The notes under the pieces were generated by a model, which saw only the letters and a program-made list of their open reading frames with translations, was not told the DNA's origin and did no database searches. DNA of 32,307 bases, taken from a virus. Shown in pieces: positions 14,899 through 25,021 of this stretch (positions are counted from its first letter, which is position 1; the number at the start of each line of letters is the position of its first letter). The DNA lies in IMG/VR virus record IMGVR_UViG_3300030012_001726, positions 1 through 32,307 of that record. The stretch is one strand, 5' to 3'. The position numbers and the translations under genes are program-made.

Positions 14899-15047
14899 AG
14901 TCAATGATTGTTGGAATGTTAAAAAGTTTAGTAAGCGAAGATCTTTTAAAAGCAATTGTAGTTGCTTTAGGAGATTATTTAGTTACTAAAAGTTCTAATA
15001 AGTTAGATGATGCATTATGGTCTAAAGTTAAAAATAGGCTACAATAA
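14895..15047 (+). CDS. Small helical protein (50 aa)
   Basis: ATGA overlap at its start (AAGGAG at 14883-14888) and TAATG at its end. The product begins MKSMIVGMLKSLVSEDLLKA and continues IVVALGDYLVTKSSNKLDD, a mostly hydrophobic to amphipathic helical protein ending in a basic tail. It may associate with membranes. No family is recognised. Confidence 0.55.
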   Translation: MKSMIVGMLKSLVSEDLLKAIVVALGDYLVTKSSNKLDDALWSKVKNRLQ

Positions 15048-15382
15048 TGGCTAAATTAGGTGTTATATTAGAAGAAGATAGGCTAGTAATGCTTGATGAT
15101 GTATGTGACTTAAAAGGTAAGTTAGTAGACAGTTTAGAAGCTATAAAAAATGTAGTTTGTAAAAATAAACCTTCTAAATGTCCTATATGTGCATCTAATA
15201 GTATAAATGGAGTCGAAGTAATGGGCACCTATGAAGGAACTCTTTTCTGGGAATGTAATGATTGTGATTGTGCAATTCTAAGATTTGAGGAAAAAACAAC
15301 TGAAGACTATCTTCAGTTAGCGAAAGGATTATGGACAAATCCCAGCGATTGGGGATTTATACCACGTTCTGAATTTAATTAG
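15047..15382 (+). CDS. Zinc-ribbon protein of unknown function (111 aa)
   Basis: A 111-residue protein with a clear four-Cys zinc ribbon: C45-x2-C48 (KCPICAS) and C70-x2-C73 (ECNDCDC), separated by 21 residues. An N-terminal helix (about 10-37) precedes it, and the C-terminus has WTNPSDWGFIP. Zinc ribbons of this type commonly bind nucleic acid or act as a structural module in a complex. TAATG joins it to the preceding gene, and the metallophosphoesterase follows. It resembles transcription-factor-type ribbons only in the Cys spacing, so no specific role is claimed. Confidence 0.75.
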   Translation: MAKLGVILEEDRLVMLDDVCDLKGKLVDSLEAIKNVVCKNKPSKCPICASNSINGVEVMGTYEGTLFWECNDCDCAILRFEEKTTEDYLQLAKGLWTNPSDWGFIPRSEFN

Positions 15383-15395
15383 GAGTTTTTTGATA

Positions 15396-16181
15396 ATGAA
15401 AAAAACTAAAAGCGGAGTGCTAAAACGGGCAATAGTAACTCCAGATAAACACGCACCTATACATGATGCAGCTGCTATAAATGTAGTTAAACAGGCTATA
15501 GAGCTTGTAAAGCCCGAAATATACGTTGATTTGGGCGATTTAGGTGAGTTTGGTAGTGTATCACACTGGCAATGGAAACGTAAGAAAAAACCACCATTAG
15601 AGTACATTATGCCTAAAGTAGATAAAGATATAGAAGGAGTAAACGCTTTATTAGATGAAATTGATGAATCATTAGATAAAGTTAAATGTAAAGAAAGACA
15701 CATATGTGCAGGGAATCATGATGAATGGTTAGATAGATTCGTAGATGAGCATCCTTACTTAAATGAGTATCGCTTTGAACAAGCATGCAAGTTCAAGGAG
15801 CGAGGATACAAATATCATAAACCTGGTAAGTATCTTAAAATAGGAAAGCTCTATTTTTATCATGGGCACCATTTTGGCGGACAATTTCACGCTAAGAATC
15901 ATCTAAGACAGTTAGGTGCTAATATAATGTATGGGCATCATCATTCCCTGCAACAAGACAGTGTTACACATATGGATGGACCAAAATCAGCATGGTCCTT
16001 AGGATGCCTAAAAGATATGACAGCTGAAAAAAATGAATGGTTAGGAGGACGTAAACATAAATGGGCACATGCATTTGCAATAATAGACTATTACAAAGCA
16101 GGCAGATTTACTGTGGATATTGTTCAGATAATAGATGGTCGTGCAGCAGTGTGGGGTCAAATGTTAGACGGAAACAAATAA
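15396..16181 (+). CDS. Metallophosphoesterase (calcineurin-like phosphatase/nuclease)
   Basis: A 261-residue enzyme with the metal-binding motifs of the calcineurin-like superfamily in order: Asp17-x-His19 (PDKHAP), GDLGE (47-51) with Asp48, GNHDE (106-110) with Asn107 and His108, a YHGHH segment (155-159), and GHHH (180-183). These bind a dinuclear metal centre that hydrolyses phosphomono- or diesters, and the substrate cannot be read from sequence. I chose ATG 15396 because AGGAG (15381-15385) is 10 bases before it; a TTG at 15390 is only 4 bases away. It lies in the structural block just before the giant tail protein. A DNA-end, nucleotide or defence-signal substrate is possible. Confidence 0.88.
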   Translation: MKKTKSGVLKRAIVTPDKHAPIHDAAAINVVKQAIELVKPEIYVDLGDLGEFGSVSHWQWKRKKKPPLEYIMPKVDKDIEGVNALLDEIDESLDKVKCKERHICAGNHDEWLDRFVDEHPYLNEYRFEQACKFKERGYKYHKPGKYLKIGKLYFYHGHHFGGQFHAKNHLRQLGANIMYGHHHSLQQDSVTHMDGPKSAWSLGCLKDMTAEKNEWLGGRKHKWAHAFAIIDYYKAGRFTVDIVQIIDGRAAVWGQMLDGNK

Positions 16182-16223
16182 TAGGAGTAATAACTATAGC
16201 TAAAGAATACTGGGAGACAACTT

Positions 16224-19200
16224 ATGCCTAAAGCATTACATGAAATAAAAAACTTTAATTTAGGAATTATGTCTAATGTAGACGAGAAAGATAGTCCTGA
16301 AGAAGCTCCTGCATTTTCTTTAAATATAGACCCTAATGCTAAAAGCGGTACATTAAACTCTATTAATTGCGATAAGTTAACATCTGTTCTTGATAGCAAG
16401 ACATCTCATTTTCCAAATCCTATAACTTGGGGAGAAACAGGGCAAATTGAAATTGGCAATGTGTATTCTTTTTATGGAAAATCTACTGCTAAAATATCTT
16501 TAGAAGGAACAAAAGGTTTTACTGAATACTTAAATGTTTATAGAATTGTTCCTGAATTAGAGCAACTAGTAGATGGCTCTGGAGCTTCTGGTATTAATTT
16601 AACATTTAATCCTTCTGCTACTATTACAACTGCAGATACACAAATTTCTATAAGAACTAAAAACATTACCAATACTGATGGTGGAGCAAATATTGTTGTT
16701 GGGAACTTTGTAGATGGTGTAGCAACTATAGAGCTTGATAGTGAAGATCCTGCAGTTTTACATAATCAAACTTTTACTCTTGTAACTTGTGATGGACGTA
16801 CAGTTGAGTATGTATTTAAGAATACAAGTGGCACGTCAGGAGCTGATGTGGTTTCAGATAAAGTACAAATATATATAGCTAGTTTAAGTAGTTATGACAC
16901 AATAGCTACTCAAGTAATAGCAGCTATAAATCATTCTAATGGACACGAAGAAAGGGTAACTTGTGCAAAATCAAATCAAGATCATACTAATGATTTGATT
17001 ACAGTTACTATGGTTATAAATCAAATTGTACAATATTTTAGCCCTGGAGATATTATTGCATTAAGCACTACAACAACTATTGTGGAATATTTGTTAGTTA
17101 TTTCAATAGATTATACTAATAACACCTTTACCGTTGAAAGAGGTAAGTTTGGAAGCAAAAAAGCTGAATATGCCACAGGAACTGATTTTAAATTATTTGC
17201 TTCTTATAGAACAATAAATTCTGTTCAAAGACCTTCAACAAGAGGTACTGCATATTTATCTGGTTGGAGTAATTATTCTGGCAATAATATTGGAGGCAAT
17301 TCTCATTATTTAAACAATGCTACATCAAGTTTAGCAAGATTTTATAATGGAAAAATAGCAACTTCAACAAGTAATTGTAGTATAACTTTTAATGCAACAG
17401 ATAAAACAATTGTGTTTGGTTCAGCAATAGATACTTCATTATTTAATTTTAACGAAGGTGATACTATAACATTTTATGGTAACCTTTCTAATCAAGCAAG
17501 AAGTTTTAAAGTATTAAAAAAAGATGATTCAACAAAAACATTAACAGTTGATCAGGCTCCTGTCGATTCTACTGAATCAACTAATGATGTTTATTGGGAA
17601 GCAAACCTTATTAAAAATCATACGTTGCATCATGCTGTTGATGGCACAGGTATTAATATAGGAGCAAATACTAATTTTAGAATAAATGATTGGAAACATT
17701 TAAGTTATCACTGGCATTCAATTAGTGAAACAGATGTAGTTGATAATAAATATGTAGGTACAAGTGCTTTAGATTCTGGTAATCAAAATACTGGAGAAGG
17801 ATATATAGTTAAAACAACTACTGGTGGTTATTGGTCAGAAACAGCATTGCATGGAGGAAACATATCTGCAAACAGATATCCCTTTGAATCAAATGATACT
17901 CATATAGAAATACAATCAGTATATAAAAAAACAAATGTAAAATTAAATGAAATACTTACTACTGGAAGCAATAAGTTTATAGCTAATATGGCATATGGGA
18001 ATGACGCTTCTCAGCAAATAGCTAAAAACGATCTTCTTAAAATAGGAAGTGAGTATATGAGAGTTACATCAGTAGATAGGTTTATAATAACAGTAGCAAG
18101 AGGAGAATTTGGAAGCACTGTAGCTCAACATGCAGCTAGTACTTTTGTTTATAAAAATATTAACAATTGTATATCGCAAGATATTCCTAAAGAAAGATTA
18201 AAAAAAGGACAAACTTATGAATTGTCATTTTTTGCAAAACAAGGAGCAACTCCTGGAAGCAATCCTAAAATAGCTATTTATTTAGGGTTAAATGGAGGCT
18301 ATTTTAATGCTGAAGGCAACTTTATTGAATATAAACAATTAGATGATAACGGATGTCATTTTGATGATTACTCATATAAAATGCAAGAAGAAAAATGGCT
18401 AGATAGCTCTATTTTATTAAAGCCTGATGGAAATACAGTATCTGATGATGGAATTCCAACAACTTGGTCTAAGTTTGCTGTTGAGTTTACTATACCAAGA
18501 AACATGACTTTAGAAACTGATCTTACTATTCAAGCAACATCAAGAGGGGAAGATTCTAGTAAAGTAGCTTATGATTTATTTTCTTTAATACAAAAAGAAC
18601 CTGCTATTATAAAACATGATGATTATTTTTGCAATGCTGGATTTATTAATAGACAAGATTCTAAAGATTTGGTAACATATAATAAATATGATAGACATTT
18701 ATATTATTTAGAAAATTTTGAAAGTACTAATAAAATAACTGGCTTTAATAAAGTTTTAGCAAATACTACATTTTTCAAAAGGCTTGATGGATTAACTACA
18801 CATGTTGAAAATTTAGCAATGGTAAGCAATAATAGAGAAGTTCATATTGGATTTGGTGGTAGACAAAACTCTACATTCCCAGTATGGCTTGGTCGTATTA
18901 ATCATCAGATATTTGGAGAAAGTGTTGAAAATTTATATATAGATGAAGACACAGTTCACACCTATAATGAATCAGCTAGTTATAATTTATCAAAGCTATG
19001 TGTAGCAGGAGAGCACGAATATATTGATGCAGATTATAATGGCAGTGATACGCTTACAATTAATCATACAGGACATTCTATGGCTATTGGAGACAATATA
19101 GTCGTAAGACAATGGGCAGATGTAGATAATTCTTGGACAGGTAAAGGAGTTTGGATTGTTACTGGTGCTGCAACAAATACTATTACCTGCAAAAGATACA

Positions 19201-22200
19201 CAACTCTTGATGCTAATGCTGCAAATAATGATTCTCAAACAGGCGATAATGATATGAGAATTAATTATAGACCTTATTATTACTATGGAATTAAAAGAGG
19301 AGGTGACTCTATATACAGAGTATTTCCAGATGATAGAATTAAAAGTGATTTAAGTGGAATTGATGTTAATTATCCTAGAGGAAGAACAGACAAATCTAAA
19401 CCAATTCGTCCTGGAATACAATCCATATGTACATCTTATAATAAAAAAACAGATGGAACAGGAGGAGGCCATGTATATATATTATTTGATGATGGCACAA
19501 TACAGCAAGTAAATGTACAAGAATCTTATGATGGTTGGAATGATTTACCTTTAGTAGTTACTGGAGAAATGCAACCAATTTATAAATCATTTAAATGGAG
19601 CAATGAATCAACTACTGGAGACAAAGCTGATGGAACTCAGGTATATGATAGTAAGGCAGAATTTAGTAGTCCTAGTATTGACGCTCATGGAACTCCTAGT
19701 GATATTATAGAAACCAAAGGGCCAGTTAGTACGCTAGATCATGATTTTAGCGTTAATGATATTTCAGATAGCGGAACTGTTCATACTTATACAAATTTTA
19801 CACCAGCTAACTTTGATACAAGAATATGGGTTCAACACTATCCAGAAGAAACAGAATATTTTAGAGAAGGTAATAGATTTTTATTTTGTGCAAAAAGCAC
19901 AGATGATATAACTACTGGAATAGGAAGAATTTTATATATGGCTGATAGAACGCCACCTACCACAATAGTAAATGGGGACCCTCATTATAAATCATATAGA
20001 GAAGGAGGAGGATTTTTAGGCCATAACAATGAATCAGTATATCATGGTCCAGGAGAACAAAATCATTGGCATGATGGAACAAAAGCTAGAAGATATTACA
20101 ACACACAAAGCAATGGTTCTGTACAGCAAGTAAGATATGCTCATCCTAGAAATAGACAAACTATAACATCAGATATTAATGATAATTATTTACAATCTGA
20201 ATGTTTAAAAATAGGAGATGGAAAAACTCCTGTAGTTAATTGGGGACAAAATGTTGGATGGGGATTTAATTATACTTCTTTTTCTGGGTCTGATGATCCC
20301 GAATTTGAAGAACATATTCCTTGTCAAATAGTATTACCTATGTATGGAATGTTTCCTATTTCAGACAATACTAGAGATGGTTTGTTAGATGGAACAGGTG
20401 TTCCTACTGCAAATAATAGAACTTTGCCAGCAGGAACTGGGTCTAACAATATTAATCCATATGGAAATTGGAATCAAAGAGTTTGCTCACATGCTGTAGG
20501 TGTTATGATAAAACAAAATGATTCTAAAGTAAAATGGATTACTAATTATGGATCAGACGCATTTATAGGCGATGTTCATAGTGCTAACCAATTACATAGT
20601 CCTGCAAACAATCCAGATTTAGGAGTTTATAATCAATTTTATTCAGACCAGGAACAAAATAAATATTTTCAAGGCACTTATGGAGAAAAGTCTGCAGCAA
20701 ATATGTTTGTATGCGTTGCAACAGACATGCATTATGGCGACTTTCCTCTTAAAAATAGATATACAATTAGTTCTATTGCAGCAAATGGATCTCATTCTGC
20801 AACATTAACTTTAAGTGAAGATATACATGAGCAATTACAACCAGGAGATCAAGTTTTTATAAGTAATGCAACTAGTGGTTCTTGGTCAGATGGAGAAGGT
20901 AAATGTACTTATATTAGTGCATTAGTTGATGGAAGCAATACAAAAGTAGTAGTTCCTATTGATGATGGAGGCAGTACTTATTCTGGATATTTACATCCAT
21001 TATCAATGCATTTGCTTGATAACGATCAATCTGTTTTTACTCAAAATGAGCATTATTTTTCTGGAAATAGTTTATGGGATGGCTCTTCTGCAACTGAAAA
21101 AATAGGAGGGTTGCTTCCTACTCGAAGTCAAATTAATCATTTTTCATTTAATGATAATGATGCGGCAGATGGAACTTGCTTTACAGAAACTCTTTCGTCA
21201 ATGACTAATAATCAAAATATAACCGCAGGAGCAGGTCATTTTGTTAAAACATATTATACTGCTCAAACAAATATAGGTATGGGGGAAAGCTCTGAATATG
21301 AAAATTCAACATATATGCCAGGAATTATAAATAGAATAGATAAACTTAATTTTAGAGCTGGTATTATGATGAGGCCTATTAGTATTACAGGTGGAGAGTT
21401 TGGATTATTAAATTTTGACACAGCTATATCTTTAGACATGCCAATATATCCTGATATGATTTACAATGTTCATGGAACTGCAGGTGGAGATAGCATTTCA
21501 ATAATTCAAAATACCAGCACAGCGGTTAATCATTTTGCTACAAAATTATTTATATCTTGTAAAGATGAAGATGAAAATCAAAAAACTCATATTTTTGCAT
21601 GTGAGTGGAATAATTTAACTGTTCCAGAAACAGTTTATGCTGAAAATATTACTTCAGATGAATTTTACTACATTGTACAGGGTTATTGGTATCAAGGATA
21701 TAATAAAAGATATACAGGTATTATGATGGGTGGAGATGTTCCCATGACTATAGCTGAGGCAGAAGGAACTTCTAATAGAGGCCCTTTTATATCAGGTAGT
21801 CTTCAAGCAGATGCTATAGTTGCTGCTAGTTCTACACATCCTAATGCAGATTATTGCCCTGTTTTAGATTGTTTATCATCAACAAAGTTTGCTGCTAATT
21901 CCAGATATGCAAAACAAGGGGCTTTAACAGGACTATGTATTTCTGTTAAAGATAGCACATATGGAACAATTGAAACTAGATATATAGTAGGCTCTAGGCC
22001 TAATACTACTGGTCAAGTTTATATAGATGTTCATTTTCCTTTTGGACGCAAACCATTATCAGGAGATACATATTATATATGGAGACATTCTCAAGTATGC
22101 ACTTCTCCTGTACATTTATTTAAACATTACTCTTCTAATGGAATGGGTCTTTTAAATAAAAGAACTCCTGGAGGAATAAAACCTCTTAATACTTCTTTTT

Positions 22201-24344
22201 CAGCAACTATGGCAGGAAGTTCTACTGCTATTACTTTTACTACAACTGAGCAGCATCATTTAAATACAGGCGATGTTGTGTCATTAGGTATTCATGGAGA
22301 TGTAGATATTCCATCAGCTTCTATAACAGTTACTGGTCCAAAAACATTTACAATAGCAACAGAATCTTATAGCACAGCATCTGGATCTATTTCAGTAACA
22401 GTAAAAAATGAAGATGGTTTAAGTTCTGTATCTAATCCCATGACTATTAGTAATATACAATCTCCAACATTAAAAACATTTTTTGGTGGATTTGATATGA
22501 GAAAAGCTATTGAAATAAATGCTACAAATGCTGATGGAGATAATACTACAGATGTATTAAGAATTACAGCAGATAATAAATTTCAAGCAGGAGATATGAT
22601 TACATTTGATGGAAATGATGCAGATCATGATGGAACATATGAAGTTAAAGATAGTTCAGCTACAACTATTGATGTTTATAATACTAGCTCAGATGATGAT
22701 AGTGATTCTACTCAAGCAATAACAACTAATCAATGGGAAATTTTATTAAATTCTGTTACTGGTCCTGCTAAAGCAGGAGAAATAAGATTAGGTCATAATT
22801 CTTGGGATACAGGAATTTCTTCTGCAAATCCAATTAGAAGAGATAAAGAAACAGCGGATGACTACAGTTTATACATGGCAAAATTTGCAGATGGTATAAC
22901 TATAGAGCCTGCATCAGACCAAGATGGATCTGGAGATTATTTTAAAAGAAACACTGGATATAGATACAAAGTGTCTTTTATTTACGATGGGTATCAAGAA
23001 GGTCCATTAAGTCCTCAATTTTGGGAGTTTAGTGATAACGCTCATACTTATTCAAAAGTTTTAATAACGCTTAATTTAATTAATTATAGCAAAAGGCTTA
23101 CTCATGTATGCATATATAGAAAAAATGGCGTAAATGATACCTATAAGCTCGTTAAAGAAGTATCTACAAGTAAGCCTTGGAGTTTCCATGAAGGTGCAAG
23201 AAAAAAACAAGTAATAGATGATGGTACTTTAAGTGAAACTTTTTATAGTAGATCTGGTATTTCAGAAGTGCTTTCTGACATTAGTGTAAAATATGGATTA
23301 TCTACAGAAGCAGGGGGTTATTTGTTTGTAGGAGATTGTTTTCATAATGATATAGATAATGCTAAAAATCAAATATTTAGATCTAAGCCTGGCAAGTTTA
23401 GTATATTTGATTGGGCTACTGATTTCTTAGTTTTAGAATCAACACCTACCGCAATGGCTAATTTTGCAGGCAGGTTGTTTGTTTTTGATGAAAAAAATAC
23501 TTATAAAATAAACTACGAACAATTAATAATAGAAGATAAATTTGAAGGAATAGGATGCTCTAGTCCTAATAGTATAGTTGTTACTGAATTTGGTATGTTT
23601 TTTGCAGATAGAAATGGTGCTTATATGCATAATGGAACAAGCCCTGCTAAACTATCTACTATAATACATAGAGATTTAGATACTGATACTACATTTAATG
23701 GCTTAGAAACTATTCCAGATATAAGTTGGAGCAATACAGCAGGGCCTAAAGAAAACATGCCACCATATGTAGTATTTGATTCTGAGGCTAATTGTGCATT
23801 GTTTTTTGTAGAACATAAAACTACAAAAACAACTGGAGGATTAACTAAAGGCCAATCTAATTATTATTGCTGGTCTTACCATGTTCAACTTAATAGATGG
23901 GATTTATGGGAAGCTGGAGAAGATTGTAAATTTGGAGTACCTTTTACTGGTAAATATGGAGATGTTTATATAATAAAAGATAGTTCTATTTATAAATACA
24001 AAGGCGGAGAAGATAAAAGATTATATACTTGGTTAAGTAAAAAAATGACTATGGAACAAGACTCTGCTTTAAAGGTTTTTAATAAAATTAAAATTAATGG
24101 AATAGAAGCAACTTTAAATTTAGGAGGCTCTTATAAAGAAAGTTCTGATAATTTATTAGTTGCAACAAATAATGGTGCTTTAGCAAGTAGTGAAGTTGTA
24201 TATTCTAGCAGACAAGAAAGTAACTCTACTTATAAATTAAGTGGAAATAATAAAACAGGCAGGTGGTTGCAAGTTAAATTAGAAAATGTAAAAGAAGAAT
24301 TAGATTCATTAGGATTTGTATTTAGAAAGAGGCCTGTTAAATAA
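16224..24344 (+). CDS. Giant tail protein (2706 aa) with nozzle-like C-terminus
   Basis: The largest complete gene here. The N-terminus (HEIKNFNLGIMSNVDEKDSP) leads to NIDPNAKSGTL. Short beta modules with a GD-hydrophobic core occur at residues 275, 412, 956, 1541, 2016 and 2123 (for example SPGDIIAL, NEGDTITF, LQPGDQVFI, LNTGDVVSL, FQAGDMITF). VxRGxFGS-type motifs occur at 306-311 and 626-631. The C-terminal ~470 residues read RYKVSFIYDGYQEGPLSP, LTHVCIYRKNG, FAGRLFVFDEKNTYKI, then FEGIGC and VVTEFGMFFADRNGAY, the pattern I associate with P22 gp10/T7 gp12-type nozzle beta-propellers. It is about three to four times normal nozzle length, so large receptor-binding or outer domains seem to be built in. 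GGGAGA upstream of ATG is a modest ribosome site. TAATG links it to the next gene. Confidence 0.75.
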   Translation: MPKALHEIKNFNLGIMSNVDEKDSPEEAPAFSLNIDPNAKSGTLNSINCDKLTSVLDSKTSHFPNPITWGETGQIEIGNVYSFYGKSTAKISLEGTKGFTEYLNVYRIVPELEQLVDGSGASGINLTFNPSATITTADTQISIRTKNITNTDGGANIVVGNFVDGVATIELDSEDPAVLHNQTFTLVTCDGRTVEYVFKNTSGTSGADVVSDKVQIYIASLSSYDTIATQVIAAINHSNGHEERVTCAKSNQDHTNDLITVTMVINQIVQYFSPGDIIALSTTTTIVEYLLVISIDYTNNTFTVERGKFGSKKAEYATGTDFKLFASYRTINSVQRPSTRGTAYLSGWSNYSGNNIGGNSHYLNNATSSLARFYNGKIATSTSNCSITFNATDKTIVFGSAIDTSLFNFNEGDTITFYGNLSNQARSFKVLKKDDSTKTLTVDQAPVDSTESTNDVYWEANLIKNHTLHHAVDGTGINIGANTNFRINDWKHLSYHWHSISETDVVDNKYVGTSALDSGNQNTGEGYIVKTTTGGYWSETALHGGNISANRYPFESNDTHIEIQSVYKKTNVKLNEILTTGSNKFIANMAYGNDASQQIAKNDLLKIGSEYMRVTSVDRFIITVARGEFGSTVAQHAASTFVYKNINNCISQDIPKERLKKGQTYELSFFAKQGATPGSNPKIAIYLGLNGGYFNAEGNFIEYKQLDDNGCHFDDYSYKMQEEKWLDSSILLKPDGNTVSDDGIPTTWSKFAVEFTIPRNMTLETDLTIQATSRGEDSSKVAYDLFSLIQKEPAIIKHDDYFCNAGFINRQDSKDLVTYNKYDRHLYYLENFESTNKITGFNKVLANTTFFKRLDGLTTHVENLAMVSNNREVHIGFGGRQNSTFPVWLGRINHQIFGESVENLYIDEDTVHTYNESASYNLSKLCVAGEHEYIDADYNGSDTLTINHTGHSMAIGDNIVVRQWADVDNSWTGKGVWIVTGAATNTITCKRYTTLDANAANNDSQTGDNDMRINYRPYYYYGIKRGGDSIYRVFPDDRIKSDLSGIDVNYPRGRTDKSKPIRPGIQSICTSYNKKTDGTGGGHVYILFDDGTIQQVNVQESYDGWNDLPLVVTGEMQPIYKSFKWSNESTTGDKADGTQVYDSKAEFSSPSIDAHGTPSDIIETKGPVSTLDHDFSVNDISDSGTVHTYTNFTPANFDTRIWVQHYPEETEYFREGNRFLFCAKSTDDITTGIGRILYMADRTPPTTIVNGDPHYKSYREGGGFLGHNNESVYHGPGEQNHWHDGTKARRYYNTQSNGSVQQVRYAHPRNRQTITSDINDNYLQSECLKIGDGKTPVVNWGQNVGWGFNYTSFSGSDDPEFEEHIPCQIVLPMYGMFPISDNTRDGLLDGTGVPTANNRTLPAGTGSNNINPYGNWNQRVCSHAVGVMIKQNDSKVKWITNYGSDAFIGDVHSANQLHSPANNPDLGVYNQFYSDQEQNKYFQGTYGEKSAANMFVCVATDMHYGDFPLKNRYTISSIAANGSHSATLTLSEDIHEQLQPGDQVFISNATSGSWSDGEGKCTYISALVDGSNTKVVVPIDDGGSTYSGYLHPLSMHLLDNDQSVFTQNEHYFSGNSLWDGSSATEKIGGLLPTRSQINHFSFNDNDAADGTCFTETLSSMTNNQNITAGAGHFVKTYYTAQTNIGMGESSEYENSTYMPGIINRIDKLNFRAGIMMRPISITGGEFGLLNFDTAISLDMPIYPDMIYNVHGTAGGDSISIIQNTSTAVNHFATKLFISCKDEDENQKTHIFACEWNNLTVPETVYAENITSDEFYYIVQGYWYQGYNKRYTGIMMGGDVPMTIAEAEGTSNRGPFISGSLQADAIVAASSTHPNADYCPVLDCLSSTKFAANSRYAKQGALTGLCISVKDSTYGTIETRYIVGSRPNTTGQVYIDVHFPFGRKPLSGDTYYIWRHSQVCTSPVHLFKHYSSNGMGLLNKRTPGGIKPLNTSFSATMAGSSTAITFTTTEQHHLNTGDVVSLGIHGDVDIPSASITVTGPKTFTIATESYSTASGSISVTVKNEDGLSSVSNPMTISNIQSPTLKTFFGGFDMRKAIEINATNADGDNTTDVLRITADNKFQAGDMITFDGNDADHDGTYEVKDSSATTIDVYNTSSDDDSDSTQAITTNQWEILLNSVTGPAKAGEIRLGHNSWDTGISSANPIRRDKETADDYSLYMAKFADGITIEPASDQDGSGDYFKRNTGYRYKVSFIYDGYQEGPLSPQFWEFSDNAHTYSKVLITLNLINYSKRLTHVCIYRKNGVNDTYKLVKEVSTSKPWSFHEGARKKQVIDDGTLSETFYSRSGISEVLSDISVKYGLSTEAGGYLFVGDCFHNDIDNAKNQIFRSKPGKFSIFDWATDFLVLESTPTAMANFAGRLFVFDEKNTYKINYEQLIIEDKFEGIGCSSPNSIVVTEFGMFFADRNGAYMHNGTSPAKLSTIIHRDLDTDTTFNGLETIPDISWSNTAGPKENMPPYVVFDSEANCALFFVEHKTTKTTGGLTKGQSNYYCWSYHVQLNRWDLWEAGEDCKFGVPFTGKYGDVYIIKDSSIYKYKGGEDKRLYTWLSKKMTMEQDSALKVFNKIKINGIEATLNLGGSYKESSDNLLVATNNGALASSEVVYSSRQESNSTYKLSGNNKTGRWLQVKLENVKEELDSLGFVFRKRPVK

Positions 24345-24958
24345 TGCAAATTAAACCAGTAAAATTAATAACTGCTATAAAAACATTTGATGATGTAAGA
24401 AGATCATTACAAGAAGTTGAAAGAGTTTTAAATGAATTAAAATCTTCAGTTAATTCTGAGCCTGAAATAGAAATGAAGGACGAACAAGGTAAGCCTGGAG
24501 ATTTGAGAACAAATAAAAACGCAGATAATTCGTATAGTTTACAATTAAAGACTAAAGAAGGCTGGAAAGTTGCAAAATCTCAAACTCAAAATATTACATT
24601 CGTAGATAAAGATTCGTCTGCAGAAAAAAAAATATCAAAATCTATAGATCAATTAGTATCTGAAGATGGAGATACTGGAGGAAATGTTGCTAATAGAAGT
24701 ATATATGATGAAACATCAGATAAATTTGTACTTCCTAGACCAGATTATGATAGTGGATGGATAACAACAGCAAGCGTAGTTTCGCATAATTTAGGTACTT
24801 TAGAACTTTCTCTTATTAGGATAATAGCTAATACACAACCAACTAACGTAAATTCATACCAAGCAGGATTTCCTACTGTTATTACGGTTACAGATGAAAA
24901 TAAACTTAGCCTTTCTAATGCACCAGGTAATTATATGAGAGTAACAATTTGGAAATAA
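24344..24958 (+). CDS. Tail fibre-like or tail-associated protein
   Basis: A 204-residue protein overlapping the giant tail gene by one base. The N-terminal ~35 residues form a coiled-coil-like helix (FDDVRRSLQEVERVLNELKS). A middle linker follows, then a C-terminal beta domain: YDSGWITTASVVSHNLGTLEL (135-155) and a last strand MRVTIWK. The YDSGW...HNLGT...RVxxW pattern is common at the C-terminal tip of phage fibre or minor tail proteins. Probably a small trimeric appendage bound to the nozzle-like protein. The receptor is unknown. Confidence 0.6.
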   Translation: MQIKPVKLITAIKTFDDVRRSLQEVERVLNELKSSVNSEPEIEMKDEQGKPGDLRTNKNADNSYSLQLKTKEGWKVAKSQTQNITFVDKDSSAEKKISKSIDQLVSEDGDTGGNVANRSIYDETSDKFVLPRPDYDSGWITTASVVSHNLGTLELSLIRIIANTQPTNVNSYQAGFPTVITVTDENKLSLSNAPGNYMRVTIWK

Positions 24959-25021
24959 CTTGTTTAATAAAGGAAAAAATATGTATATTATGATAGGAAA
25001 TTATATAAGGATTTACAAGAT

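Noticed and set aside
15390-15395. TTG 15390 as start of the metallophosphoesterase
   Set aside because: AGGAG is only 4 bases before it, whereas ATG 15396 has normal spacing and adds nothing missing from the enzyme fold.
16224-24344. Tape-measure protein
   Set aside because: The protein is beta-rich with Gly/Asn/Thr turns and a nozzle-like C-terminus, lacking the long helical repeats and hydrophobic segments of tape measures.
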